From contig CABUXT010000026.1 of assembly GCA_902495705.1 (NCBI GenBank), positions 1-33,947 on the forward strand: a DNA stretch of 33,947 nucleotides, in the 5' to 3' direction. Below are positions 1 to 7,927 of the stretch, in pieces (the first letter of the stretch is position 1; every line of letters begins with the position of its first letter). A program made the translations under genes and the position numbers. The notes beneath the pieces are model-generated. The model had not been told where the DNA came from, did no database searches, and saw only the letters and a list, made by a program, of their open reading frames with translations. Source of the stretch: an uncultured cyanobacterium (lineage in GTDB: Bacteria; Cyanobacteriota; Vampirovibrionia; Gastranaerophilales; Gastranaerophilaceae).

Positions 1-230
1 ATCCGACAATAGCCAAAAGTGAACAATCAAACAAAACGAGTAAACGACAAAAGCCGAATTTGTTTGAGGAACGAAGTGACGAGTTATTCGGCTATGGTAT
101 GAGTTTTTAGTTTGATGTGAACGTTGGCGTGTCGGTGGTTTTGCGGTGCTTTTGCCACCAAAAGCACCCTTGCACGGAGTGCATAAAAAAAGAATAGCAG
201 AACCCTCACCCTACCCTCAGCCATACGGCA
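1..230. repeat. Left copy of long inverted repeat
   Basis: Positions 1-184 match the reverse complement of 19100-19284 at about 97% (five substitutions and one single-base gap by eye). Weaker similarity continues to about 230 (CCCT-rich stretch). The unit contains internal dyads: GTGCTTTTG/CAAAAGCAC, AGCCGAAT/ATTCGGCT and TCAAACAAA/TTTGTTTGA. It starts at base 1, so its true left end is outside the window. A 64-codon reading frame on the minus strand (84-278) lies inside it and looks spurious. The type of element is unknown. Confidence 0.85.
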
Positions 231-296
231 CGCAGTCTCACTTAACTCGCACTGCTCGTTGGTTCGGCTAGTGTCCATCGGAGAGGGTAAAAGTCA

Positions 297-320
297 GTAG
301 GTCGGCTTTATCAAGCCGAC
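297..320. repeat. GTAGGTCGGCTT-type hairpin
   Basis: Short palindrome with arms GTCGGCTT and AAGCCGAC around a 4-nt loop, preceded by GTAG. The same unit recurs at 19358, 27314, 27716 and 33797. It lies in the 188-bp gap between the long repeat and the first gene. Confidence 0.8.
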
Positions 321-417
321 AAATTTACATTAATATTAGTTCACATTATGTCAATTTTTTCTGTTTGTTATACTCTATAAGTATAGATTAGTTTACCCTA
401 TAGAAAGAAGAATTATC

Positions 418-723
418 ATGTCAAAAATTACTAGAATTTATGGTGCGGCTGAACGTGCAACTCTTGACAGATACTTTGTCAACAGATTTGCTCATGGTCA
501 TGTTCCAAAAGACAAAGCTATGCGCAAAATTGATGAACGCGTTTACAACAAATTAGTTGAAGAAACAGGCAAATCTACCAACAATCCGATTAAAATGCTA
601 AGAAATTGGAAAGTCGCATTTGACCGCAGTATGGTTGAATTGAAAAAAGAAGATGCAATTAATGCCATGTTTAAAGAACCGTCAATGCTATCAAAGGCTG
701 TTCGCTCAATTTTTAGACGTTAA
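418..723 (+). CDS. Hypothetical protein, 101 aa
   Basis: I do not recognise this protein. It is small, basic and apparently soluble, rich in Lys/Arg and predicted helices, with no signal peptide or membrane segment. The ATG is preceded by a purine-rich GAAAGAAG at a suitable distance, and a TATACT box lies at 369-374, so independent transcription is plausible. The last 11 bp, including the stop, overlap the 3' end of the convergent TPR-glycosyltransferase gene. That overlap leaves no room for a terminator between them. Function is unknown. Confidence 0.7.
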   Translation: MSKITRIYGAAERATLDRYFVNRFAHGHVPKDKAMRKIDERVYNKLVEETGKSTNNPIKMLRNWKVAFDRSMVELKKEDAINAMFKEPSMLSKAVRSIFRR

Positions 724-2185
724 TTTTCTTCAATAAATCTGATTTAACAGACTCAAAAACCCCCTGCCAGTCACCGTGATTGCTTTGGCGGAAGATTTTT
801 ACGCTGTCATACCAATCACAATGGCTCAAATCTGTATGCCATCTCCAGTTGTAAATATATGGCAGCAAAACATAGCATGGTTTATTCATTGCGCCTGTCA
901 AATGCACCAGTGAGGTGTCATTTGAAATTATTAAGTCCATATTTTCAATCGCTCCTGCGGTATCAGAAAAGTTAGAAAAAGTTGAACCTAAATCGACAAT
1001 GCTATGCTCTTTTTTGATTTTTTCAATTTCTTCAGAACCTTCAAAGGTTTGGAATGAATAAAATTGAGTATTCGGAATTTCAAACAGTGGGAAAAAGTCT
1101 TCGACATTAAGCACTCTTTCTGTGTCGTAGTGAGTGTTTCCTTGCCATTTTATGCCGATTTTGAATTTATCATTGTTGCAATATTTTTCTCTATAATAAT
1201 TTACTTTTGCAGGATTTGGTTTTAAATATCCTTCATGACGAGTGAAAATTTCATCCCCTTTTAAACCTAAAACTAAAGGCACACTCAAAAATGGGATGTG
1301 GTAGTCAAAATTGATTTCTTTTTCAAAATCAAATATTTCCAGTACTTCTGCACCATAAGAGTTTTCTCTAAATAGTGGTGCGAGTTCTCGTTGGGGTTTT
1401 ATGATAACTTTTTTGCACATTGAGGTTAAAATTGGCATATATCTGTAAAACATCAAAATATCGCCAAAACCTGCCTCATAATATGTATACAACGTTTTAC
1501 CGGTTAAATCTTCTCCCTTCCATTCAGGACGAGATTTCATAAGATGTGGATAGATTTTTTCTTGTGAAACTATTGCACTTTGCTTACATAGGCGTGATTC
1601 AAAATATTTTAAACCTGTTTGGTAGTCCTTATCTTGCATGCAGGCAAGGGATAGAAAATACATAGATTCCCAATCATCAGGTTTGATGTCTAAAGCTTTT
1701 TTGTAACAACGAATTGCTTCTTTTGGGTTGTTTTCGTTTAAGGCTAAGTATGCCAAATTAAAATATGATTCATAACCGTTTGAATTGACTTCGAGTGCTT
1801 TATAATACATTGTTTTAGCCTTGTCCCAATCTTGATTGCATTTGTATGCCATTGCAAGGTTGAAGTAATTTTCATATTTAGGTGAGGCTTTTATAATATC
1901 TTCATATAGCGCAATTGATGCCTTAAATTCCCCTTTATCAAGGTATAATCTTGCCAAATTTTCGATATAGTACAATCGCGGATTTAGTTTGATTGCTTTT
2001 TTTATGCAAAGTTCAGACTCCATATAATCTCGGACTTGAAAATACAATACGCCAAGCAAATCCCAGACTTCTGCGTTTTTTGGTTCATCTTTCAGAATTT
2101 CCATATACAAGTCTCTGGCTATGGTTAATTGACCGCTTTGGTGTTTTGAAAATGCTTCTTTAAACTTTTCTGATTGTTGAGTCAT
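713..2185 (-). CDS. TPR protein with C-terminal glycosyltransferase-like domain
   Basis: A 490-aa cytoplasmic-type protein. Residues about 5-205 form roughly six tetratricopeptide repeats (recurrent NLA.AY / YYKALE patterns). The C-terminal half resembles the GT9/ADP-heptose-type domain found in bacterial TPR-glycosyltransferases. A GFGDILMFYRY segment near residue 240 corresponds to the family's G-GD-L-F-RY motif. NDTSLVHL (about 422-429), followed by GAMNKPCYVLLP, WRW and GDW, corresponds to the nucleotide-sugar site. The acceptor cannot be read; surface polysaccharide or protein glycosylation are both possible. An ATG ten codons further upstream overlaps the preceding permease gene. I chose the internal ATG, which leaves a 13-nt gap and a GGCGG upstream. 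It is probably the last gene of an operon with the two permeases. Confidence 0.85.
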   Translation of the reverse strand: MTQQSEKFKEAFSKHQSGQLTIARDLYMEILKDEPKNAEVWDLLGVLYFQVRDYMESELCIKKAIKLNPRLYYIENLARLYLDKGEFKASIALYEDIIKASPKYENYFNLAMAYKCNQDWDKAKTMYYKALEVNSNGYESYFNLAYLALNENNPKEAIRCYKKALDIKPDDWESMYFLSLACMQDKDYQTGLKYFESRLCKQSAIVSQEKIYPHLMKSRPEWKGEDLTGKTLYTYYEAGFGDILMFYRYMPILTSMCKKVIIKPQRELAPLFRENSYGAEVLEIFDFEKEINFDYHIPFLSVPLVLGLKGDEIFTRHEGYLKPNPAKVNYYREKYCNNDKFKIGIKWQGNTHYDTERVLNVEDFFPLFEIPNTQFYSFQTFEGSEEIEKIKKEHSIVDLGSTFSNFSDTAGAIENMDLIISNDTSLVHLTGAMNKPCYVLLPYIYNWRWHTDLSHCDWYDSVKIFRQSNHGDWQGVFESVKSDLLKKINV

Positions 2186-2198
2186 TATAACCGCCAAA

Positions 2199-3194
2199 CT
2201 ATATTTGAATACCAAAAACTGTGAATAATTTACTTATATGGAACAAGTCATATTGAAGTATCAAACCAGTGATTGAACTTATGGCAACCAAAATTGCAAC
2301 AATAATTGCAGTATCTTTTTTGTCATTGTTTTTTGTCAACAAAACAAGTAAACCAAGTCCGCCTGCAGATGATAGACCTGCAATCAAAGAACCAAAGCTG
2401 ATTGTATGTTTAATAAACAAAATTGTAAGCATAACAGATATTGCGCAGTTTGGAACTAAGCCGACAATTGATGCTAAAATCGGTTGTAGCGGAGAATTTA
2501 ATAAGAACAGTTTTGCCAAATTCTCTTCTGTTCCTGCAACAGATATAATGTAACCTAAAATTATTGAAACAATTAAAATGAATATAAAGATGTTACAAGT
2601 ATGTTTCAATGGGTGTAACCACAATTCTTTTGATTTTGACATATCAGAAAGATGGTGATGACAGCAACCTTCTTCGTGGATTTCAACTTCGTGTGCATCT
2701 TCAACGATTGGGTCATTTGCCTTGAATGTAACAAGCAAATCTACCAAATATCCAACGATTACTGCAACAAAAACTTTAATTGCAATTATTGGCAAAATTA
2801 AATAAATCTTAGAAGGGTCAGAAATCAAAACAGGAATTGCCTCATCTGATGTTGCCAAATATACAGACAATAAAGTTCCTCGGCTGAGGATTCTTCTTGT
2901 ATAGAGTGTACTTGCAATTACCGAAAATCCGCACTGTGGAATTGATGCAAACAAACTGCCAAATAAAGGCCCGATTTTTTTCATAAAGAATACAAACAAA
3001 TGTTTTTTCTTTGTGAAATATTGTTCCAATAGTTCAATAAGCAAAAATATTATGAATAAAAACGGAACTAAATTTATACTATCAACGAGTGCATCTTTTA
3101 CAAAATCAGGCAAAAAGCCAATCGGTTCAATAAAATGTTCCGGAATCGATGTCAAAAAATTAAAACCTGAATATAATGTATGTAGAATTTGCAT
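2199..3194 (-). CDS. ArsP_2-type 10-TM metal permease (second of tandem pair)
   Basis: A 331-aa integral membrane protein of the 'putative 10-TM heavy-metal exporter' type (ArsP_2, also annotated as arsenic efflux or putative manganese transporter). Two halves of about five hydrophobic segments flank a loop with a CCHHH cluster at 177-181. Each half has an equivalent motif: IPQCG (85-89) followed by TRR and SRGTLL, and VPNC (247-250) followed by ISFGSLIAGL. This is the signature of an internal duplication. The substrate is not known from sequence; the Cys/His loop suggests a soft or transition metal. It starts 9 nt after the upstream paralogue's stop, with AAGAGG as ribosome-binding site. The two are clearly paralogous across their whole length. 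Confidence 0.85.
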   Translation of the reverse strand: MQILHTLYSGFNFLTSIPEHFIEPIGFLPDFVKDALVDSINLVPFLFIIFLLIELLEQYFTKKKHLFVFFMKKIGPLFGSLFASIPQCGFSVIASTLYTRRILSRGTLLSVYLATSDEAIPVLISDPSKIYLILPIIAIKVFVAVIVGYLVDLLVTFKANDPIVEDAHEVEIHEEGCCHHHLSDMSKSKELWLHPLKHTCNIFIFILIVSIILGYIISVAGTEENLAKLFLLNSPLQPILASIVGLVPNCAISVMLTILFIKHTISFGSLIAGLSSAGGLGLLVLLTKNNDKKDTAIIVAILVAISSITGLILQYDLFHISKLFTVFGIQI

Positions 3195-3203
3195 AAATAC
3201 CTC

Positions 3204-4184
3204 TTATTTAATAATCATAGATTGAATTGTTGAAATTAATTGCATATTGTAAAAAATAAATAAACCGGTTGCAATACCTGCAATCAGCAAGATAAATGTA
3301 ATTAGAGCATTGTCGTTGCTTTTTTGTTGATGTTTAACTAATGCAAACAAACCCAAGCCTGTTGTTGTAACAAGTCCTGCCAAGAATGTTGGGAAACTGA
3401 TTACACCTTTTAGAAAAGCCAATGCCAAAAATACAGAAGTTACACAGTTTGGAATCAAACCGAAAATTGCACCTGCAACAACTTGATATGGTGAATCAAT
3501 CATAATATATTGAGCCAAATTATCCACACTGCCAAAACCTTGAATTACGCAATTTAAAAATGCCAAACTTAAAAATGTGAACATAAACATATTAAATGTA
3601 TGTGTCAATGGGTGCATCCACCAGTAAGGAAGATTTTCGATAGTGCTTATTCTGTGGTGACAGCAAGCAGGCTCATTCAAATCTGTATTAATCGCGTTCA
3701 CATCTTCTGTGATTTGTTTTTTGAAAATGAACATCAAATCTACCAAATATGCAACGATTAAACCTACGACAACTTTAATTATAACAACAGGGATAATTAT
3801 GGGAGCTTTGCTCAAATCCATAAATAACAATGGCAGAGCATCATCTGAACAAGAAATTAAAAAGGCAAGAAGTGTTCCGCGAGTAATCATTCTTCTTGTG
3901 TAGAAGGTGCTTGCGATGACTTGATAACCACATTCAGGAATAATTGAAATTACAACTCCGAAAAGTGCACCAAATCTTCTTACTAATTTTACAAACAAAT
4001 GAATATGTTTTAAGAAAAATCTTTCGACAAGTTCAATTGCATAGTATAAGAAATACAACCAAGGAATAAAGTTGATACTTGTTATAAGTGCGTCTTTTAT
4101 ATAATCAGGCAAAAATGTGCATTGACTTATCAAAAATGCAGGTACGCCCAAAACTTCTTGAATATGTTGTAATATTTCTTCCAT
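3204..4184 (-). CDS. ArsP_2-type 10-TM metal permease (first of tandem pair)
   Basis: A 326-aa paralogue of the downstream gene with the same architecture. IPECG is at 82-86, then YTRR and ITRGTLL; an SDDALP motif is in the first half; a CCHH cluster sits at 174-177 in the central loop; IPNC and ISFPTFLAGL are in the second half. It is probably a metal efflux permease in the inner membrane. The ATG has AAGGA 6 nt upstream. A promoter-like pair (TTGATA, then TATGAT or TGATAA) lies at 4222-4250. No yybP-ykoY-type manganese riboswitch is recognisable in the 115-nt upstream region. The tandem arrangement suggests either two subunits of one transporter or a duplication with divergent specificity. 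Confidence 0.85.
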   Translation of the reverse strand: MEEILQHIQEVLGVPAFLISQCTFLPDYIKDALITSINFIPWLYFLYYAIELVERFFLKHIHLFVKLVRRFGALFGVVISIIPECGYQVIASTFYTRRMITRGTLLAFLISCSDDALPLLFMDLSKAPIIIPVVIIKVVVGLIVAYLVDLMFIFKKQITEDVNAINTDLNEPACCHHRISTIENLPYWWMHPLTHTFNMFMFTFLSLAFLNCVIQGFGSVDNLAQYIMIDSPYQVVAGAIFGLIPNCVTSVFLALAFLKGVISFPTFLAGLVTTTGLGLFALVKHQQKSNDNALITFILLIAGIATGLFIFYNMQLISTIQSMIIK

Positions 4185-4221
4185 AATAATTCCTTAAAAA
4201 AATCTATCCTCATAGTAAATT

Positions 4222-4250
4222 TTATCATAACTCATATAATCCTGTATCAA
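4222..4250 (-). promoter_or_regulatory. Putative promoter of the permease operon
   Basis: On the minus strand TTGATA (4245-4250) is followed by TGATAA at 17-bp spacing (or TATGAT at 15 bp). It sits 38 nt upstream of the first permease ATG, leaving a short leader with a Shine-Dalgarno site. Confidence 0.5.
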
Positions 4251-4281
4251 ATAATTGAATGATATATGAAGATTTTTTGAA

Positions 4282-4310
4282 TTGAACAAATAAAATTTTT
4301 GTCTTATACT
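4282..4310 (+). promoter_or_regulatory. Promoter of alr (near-leaderless)
   Basis: TTGAAC (4282-4287), exactly 17 bp, then TATACT (4305-4310): a good sigma70-type pair. The ATG follows after 9 nt, so the predicted transcription start is only about 2-4 nt upstream of the start codon. No Shine-Dalgarno sequence is present. Confidence 0.7.
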
Positions 4311-4319
4311 AAACCTGCT

Positions 4320-5444
4320 ATGAAAAACACGAGACAAACAAATATAAACATCCATAGAGATGCATGGGTAGAAATTAATATTTCAAATTTAGAAAATAAT
4401 ATTAGAGAGATAAAAAAGAATGTTCCGCAAGGGATTAAGTTGTTAGGGGTAGTAAAAGCTGACGCTTATGGGCATGGTGCTGTTATGCTTGCTCCGACAA
4501 TGCTTGCAGAAGGTATTGATATGCTTGGGGTTGCATCAATTGATGAAGGTGCTGATTTAAGACAAGCAAATATCAACTGTGACGTTTTAGTGCTTGGTGC
4601 GGTTCCTGTTTGGGCTGTAGAAAGTGCAGTAAAAAATGACCTTAGTATTTCAATATTTTCAGAAGGTCATATCAAGGCTTGTGAACAAGCTTTCAAGCGC
4701 ACAGGTATAAAGCCGAAAGTTCATATCAAGCTTGATACAGGCATGAATAGAATTGGCGTTAGAGCTGATGAGGCTGTAGATTTTATCAAACGAGTACAAA
4801 AACTTGATTATATCAATTTGCAAGGTATTTTCACTCACTTGGCAGCTGCAGAAGAATTAGACAAAGCAAAAGAACAAATTTCAAAATGGAACAGCGTAAT
4901 TGATAACGTTGATACGACAGGATTGCTTTTGCATATTTTAAATACAGCAGGAACAATTTGTTATGATGTCCCAAATTCTAATATGCGCAGGGTCGGAATT
5001 GCACTGTATGGCTTATATCCTGACTTTCCTGATATTGAATTTAGAAAACCGAAACTTAAACAATTGATTTCTTTAAAAGGCAGAATTGTAAATATCCACA
5101 CTGCAAAGGATGGAGAAGGGGTAAGCTATTGCCACACTTTTGTTGCAAAAGGAGAAAGAACTATTGCTACAGTTCCAATCGGATATGCTGACGGTGTTCC
5201 AAGGCTTTTGTCAAACAAAATCAAAGGTGTTGTAAATGGTGTTGAAGTTCCGCAAGTCGGCAATATCACAATGGACCAAATGATGTTTGATATCACAGGT
5301 GTAGAGGCAAATATCGGTGATGTAATTACTTTGCTTGATGAAGACCATTCAATTGATGAATGGGCAAATATTTTGCACACAATTAATTATGAATTGACTT
5401 GTCGATTGAAAGTACGTCTACCAAGAGTTTACACCAGAGGTTAG
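4320..5444 (+). CDS. alr: Alanine racemase
   Basis: PLP-dependent interconversion of L- and D-alanine for peptidoglycan synthesis; cytoplasmic, normally a homodimer. The 374-aa product has the N-terminal TIM-barrel motif VVKADAYGHG with the PLP lysine at K46. It also has LDTGMNRIG, NMRRVGIALYG in the PLP-phosphate region, and the second catalytic tyrosine in GVSYCHTF. Length is normal for the family. A TTG seven codons upstream is in frame, but it lies inside the promoter spacer, so the ATG at 4320 is preferred. The stop codon overlaps the GGAG-type ribosome-binding site of the next gene, so alr and lpd are probably co-transcribed. Confidence 0.95.
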   Translation: MKNTRQTNINIHRDAWVEINISNLENNIREIKKNVPQGIKLLGVVKADAYGHGAVMLAPTMLAEGIDMLGVASIDEGADLRQANINCDVLVLGAVPVWAVESAVKNDLSISIFSEGHIKACEQAFKRTGIKPKVHIKLDTGMNRIGVRADEAVDFIKRVQKLDYINLQGIFTHLAAAEELDKAKEQISKWNSVIDNVDTTGLLLHILNTAGTICYDVPNSNMRRVGIALYGLYPDFPDIEFRKPKLKQLISLKGRIVNIHTAKDGEGVSYCHTFVAKGERTIATVPIGYADGVPRLLSNKIKGVVNGVEVPQVGNITMDQMMFDITGVEANIGDVITLLDEDHSIDEWANILHTINYELTCRLKVRLPRVYTRG

Positions 5445-5453
5445 GAGCAAAAA

Positions 5454-6689
5454 ATGACAGAAAAATTCGATTTGGGCATAATAGGTGGAGGTCCTGCAGG
5501 ATATACTGCGGCGTTACATGCTGCATCATTAGGGCAAAAAGTCGTACTGTTTGAAAAAGAACAAATCGGCGGAGTTTGCTTAAATAAAGGTTGTATTCCA
5601 ACCAAAAGTATTATGCACTCATCAGAAGTTTTTCAAGTTGTTGTGAAAGCTCAAGACTATGGAATTTCTACAGGCGAGGTTTTGTTAGATTTTTCAAAAG
5701 TTCAAGAAAAAAAGGATAAGACAATATCTCAATTGCGCAAAGGAATTGAACTTGCGCTAAAAAATGCAAAAGTTAAAACTGTAATTGCGCAAGCTGAAAT
5801 TGTTGATAAAAATACAATTAAAGCAGATGGTGAAATTTTTGAATGTGACAAAATCATTTGCGCAGTCGGTTCTGCTCCAAAAATTGTAAAAGGGTTGGAA
5901 TTTGACCACGAGTTTATTCTATCATCTGATGATATTTTGAATTTGGCAAAACTTCCACAAAGCATATTGATTGTCGGTTCAGGTGCTATTGGGATTGAAT
6001 GGGCAAGAATTATGTCAAATTTTGGCGTTGAAACAACGGTTGTAGAACTTGCGCCACACCTTTTACCGCTATCAGATATTGAGGTTTCAAAAAGGGTAGA
6101 GCGAATTTTTAAAACTTCTAAAATAAAATTCTACACAGAAACGTCTGTTCAAAATATCGAAGATAAAAAGGTGATTCTTTCTAATGGAGAAGAACTTGCG
6201 CCTGAAAAAATCCTTGTTGCAATCGGCAGAACTCCACTAAAATGCGACAAAATAGATGGTGTTAGTTATATTGGCGATGTTGCAGGAGAAATTCAGCTTG
6301 CGCATTATGCCATAAAACAAGCGATAAACGAAGTTGAAAACATTCCGTTTGAAAAAAGTTTAACTCCAAGTGTAGTTTATGGCACGCCTGAAATTGCGTG
6401 GGTTGGCAAGCGTGAGCAAGATTTAGAGGAAGGTTCGTATAAAAAATCAATGATTCTTGTATCTGCTCTTGGCAAGGCTCATTGTGACGGTGCTACAGAT
6501 GGGTTTATTAAAATTTTGACTCAAAATGAAAAATTTGTAGGTGCTCATATTGTATCAAAAGAGGCATCTGCAATGGCTCAAGAAATTTTAATTGCAATGC
6601 AAAATGGTATTACAACAGAAAAATTGAAAGAAGTTTGCTTTGCCCATCCGACCTATTCCGAGGGTATATTTGAATTGCTGTTTAAGTAA
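5454..6689 (+). CDS. lpd: Dihydrolipoamide dehydrogenase-like flavoprotein, compact form
   Basis: FAD-dependent disulfide oxidoreductase that reoxidises dihydrolipoamide with NAD+ (E3 component). Seen: N-terminal FAD Rossmann motif GIIGGGPAGY; redox pair GGVCLNKGC (C42, C47); NAD-binding VGSGAIGIEWA; second FAD motif IGDVAG; and the C-terminal HPTYSE with catalytic H398/E403. At 411 aa it is about 50 residues shorter than usual. Most of the loss is between IGRTP and YIGDVAG, where the usual stretch of about 25-30 residues is replaced by a very short linker. There is also trimming in the dimerisation domain. No lipoyl-enzyme gene (E1/E2, glycine cleavage) is next to it. It follows alr by 9 nt. 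Another class I flavoprotein reductase is possible, but HPTxSE favours Lpd. Confidence 0.85.
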   Translation: MTEKFDLGIIGGGPAGYTAALHAASLGQKVVLFEKEQIGGVCLNKGCIPTKSIMHSSEVFQVVVKAQDYGISTGEVLLDFSKVQEKKDKTISQLRKGIELALKNAKVKTVIAQAEIVDKNTIKADGEIFECDKIICAVGSAPKIVKGLEFDHEFILSSDDILNLAKLPQSILIVGSGAIGIEWARIMSNFGVETTVVELAPHLLPLSDIEVSKRVERIFKTSKIKFYTETSVQNIEDKKVILSNGEELAPEKILVAIGRTPLKCDKIDGVSYIGDVAGEIQLAHYAIKQAINEVENIPFEKSLTPSVVYGTPEIAWVGKREQDLEEGSYKKSMILVSALGKAHCDGATDGFIKILTQNEKFVGAHIVSKEASAMAQEILIAMQNGITTEKLKEVCFAHPTYSEGIFELLFK

Positions 6690-6735
6690 AGTTGTTTTTA
6701 GGGCATTGCTAACGATAAAATAACACACTATTTAC

Positions 6736-6761
6736 GTCACCCTGAACTAGATTCAGGGTCT
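6736..6761. repeat. 26-nt palindrome, CCC/GGG stem variant
   Basis: GTCA, arm CCCTGAA, short loop, arm TTCAGGG, TCT. Same unit size and ends as other copies in this window, with a different stem sequence. Confidence 0.85.
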
Positions 6762-6776
6762 ATCCATTTGATTTTA

Positions 6777-6802
6777 GTCATGCTGAACTTGTTTCAGCAT
6801 CT
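6777..6802. repeat. 26-nt palindrome, TGC/GCA stem variant
   Basis: GTCA, arm TGCTGAA, loop, arm TTCAGCA, TCT. It lies 15 nt after the previous unit, in the same orientation. Confidence 0.85.
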
Positions 6803-6844
6803 CTAATTGAACAAATTAGTCAAAAGTAAAACTTGTAATATTAG

Positions 6845-6925
6845 AGACCCTGAAATACCGAGTAGGAACAGAATATTACGTTTCGATTTCATCTCAACTT
6901 ATATTCTAGTCAATTCAGGGTGGCA
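6845..6925. repeat. Long nested palindrome, class C (copy 1)
   Basis: Outer arms CCCTGAA/TTCAGGG flank an inner dyad AGAATAT/ATATTCT with intervening GAGTAGGAACAG. A near-identical 80-nt copy is at 27535-27614. The terminal GTCA is changed to GCCA here when read on the minus strand. Confidence 0.85.
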
Positions 6926-6950
6926 ATTGGAGTAAAAATCAACATTGATA

Positions 6951-7017
6951 GATTCTGAATAGCAAGAAAATTATGTGTTCATACTTCACACAAATTTTCT
7001 AAGCTTTCAGAATGACA
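6951..7017. repeat. Long nested palindrome, class B (copy 1)
   Basis: Outer arms ATTCTGAA/TTCAGAAT enclose a second dyad AGAAAATT/AATTTTCT. Other copies are at 18875-18941 (opposite orientation) and 27637-27705. It ends 12 nt before the -35 box of the zinc-ribbon gene. Confidence 0.85.
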
Positions 7018-7028
7018 TAAACTTATTT

Positions 7029-7056
7029 TTGACTTTGTGCAAATCATCATTATACC
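7029..7056 (+). promoter_or_regulatory. Promoter of zinc-ribbon gene (leaderless type)
   Basis: TTGACT (7029-7034), 16 bp, TATACC (7051-7056), then exactly 6 nt to the ATG at 7063. There is no Shine-Dalgarno sequence. Transcription would start at or within 1-2 nt of the A of the start codon. Confidence 0.65.
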
Positions 7057-7062
7057 ATTAGT

Positions 7063-7434
7063 ATGATATGGAGTGAATTATTCGGTTTTAACAAAAAATG
7101 CACACATGACAAAGTTCCGCTTGATGAAGATATCGGCTACTGTCCTGATTGTGGTGAACTTGTGCAAAATCATTGGTATATTACTCGTTGTGGTTGCTGT
7201 GGGGTAAAAGAACGTGCAACAATCCGAAATGGCGAAGTTGTACCGGAAGAAAGCTATTGTCACAATTGTGGCAGTAAACTCTACCGAGTGGAAGAAATCG
7301 AAAAAATAGATTGCATAAATATCAATTATGCAATTGTTGTGCGCGAAATTGTTCAAAACGAAATCACAGAGTATACCCAAAGTTGGCTTGATGCTATGCA
7401 AACATCAGGTTACACACCGAAATTGCTGCGATAA
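7063..7434 (+). CDS. Zinc-ribbon hypothetical protein, 123 aa
   Basis: Small soluble protein with three CxxC knuckles: C27-P-D-C30, C43-G-C-C46 and C66-H-N-C69. Extra cysteines lie at 13, 45 and 84. The first two pairs can form a zinc ribbon; the third may pair with C13/C84 or a partner protein. The C-terminal 45 residues have no metal ligands beyond C84. No enzyme motif is recognisable; a nucleic-acid or protein-binding role is only a guess. The promoter abuts the ATG. The last 41 bp overlap the 3' end of the convergent spmB gene, an unusually long tail-to-tail overlap. Confidence 0.7.
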   Translation: MIWSELFGFNKKCTHDKVPLDEDIGYCPDCGELVQNHWYITRCGCCGVKERATIRNGEVVPEESYCHNCGSKLYRVEEIEKIDCININYAIVVREIVQNEITEYTQSWLDAMQTSGYTPKLLR

Positions 7435-7927
7435 TTCCGACGATATCAGCAAGAAGTCCGATAATTAAAGCATATCTGACTTTTTTTATTCCAACGGCAC
7501 CAAAATAAACTGCCAAAACATAAAATGTTGTTTCGCTACTCCCAAGCATAATTGCTGCAAGTTTAGTGCCGTACGCATCAGGTCCTAAATTATTTGCAAT
7601 ATCTGAAAAAATCCCTAATGCCCCTGAACCTGATAGAGAGCGAACAATCATCAACGGTAAAGTGTCTGCCGGAACATTGAATTTTGTCAAAACAGGAGCT
7701 AAAAAGTTTGCAAGCATTTCAATTGCTCCGCTTGCTCTGAGCATAGATACTCCAACGATAATTGCCACTAAATACGGAATAATTTTAACCGAAATTTTAA
7801 AACCGTCTTTTGCACCTTCGGTAAATTCTTCATACATCGGAACTTTTTTTACAAGTGCGCAAGTCAAAGTTACAAGTAAAATTACAGGCAATGCCCAAAG
7901 TGAAATCAAGTTAAGAAGCTTTGTCAT
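7394..7927 (-). CDS. spmB: SpmB-like nucleoside-recognition (Gate) membrane protein
   Basis: A 177-aa inner-membrane protein with about five hydrophobic segments, matching spore maturation protein B. Family landmarks seen include GAKDGFKISVKIIPYLVAI, the LPLMIVRSLSGSGALGI segment and GSSETTFYVLAVYFGAV. SpmA/SpmB form a pair needed for spore-core dehydration in Bacillus, but homologues are widespread in non-spore-formers where the role is unclear, possibly small-molecule transport. The start has a perfect AAGGAGG 6 nt upstream, inside the spmA coding end. The genes overlap by 17 bp, so translation is probably coupled. Confidence 0.9.
   Translation of the reverse strand: MTKLLNLISLWALPVILLVTLTCALVKKVPMYEEFTEGAKDGFKISVKIIPYLVAIIVGVSMLRASGAIEMLANFLAPVLTKFNVPADTLPLMIVRSLSGSGALGIFSDIANNLGPDAYGTKLAAIMLGSSETTFYVLAVYFGAVGIKKVRYALIIGLLADIVGIIAAISVCNLMFA

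Noticed and set aside
84..278. 64-codon open frame on the minus strand in the left repeat
   Set aside because: It lies in the dispersed inverted repeat, is not preserved in the second copy as the same protein, and has no ribosome-binding site.
2186..2215. Upstream ATG for the TPR-glycosyltransferase
   Set aside because: It would overlap the permease coding end and add ten residues with no family match; the internal ATG begins the TPR region directly.
4185..4298. Manganese (yybP-ykoY) riboswitch upstream of the metal permeases
   Set aside because: The upstream DNA is AT-rich, with only about 30 nt between the likely -10 and the ATG, too short for the aptamer and lacking its conserved sequences.
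4299..4319. TTG as the start of alr
   Set aside because: It lies between the -35 and -10 boxes of the alr promoter and has no ribosome-binding site; the ATG at 4320 follows the -10.
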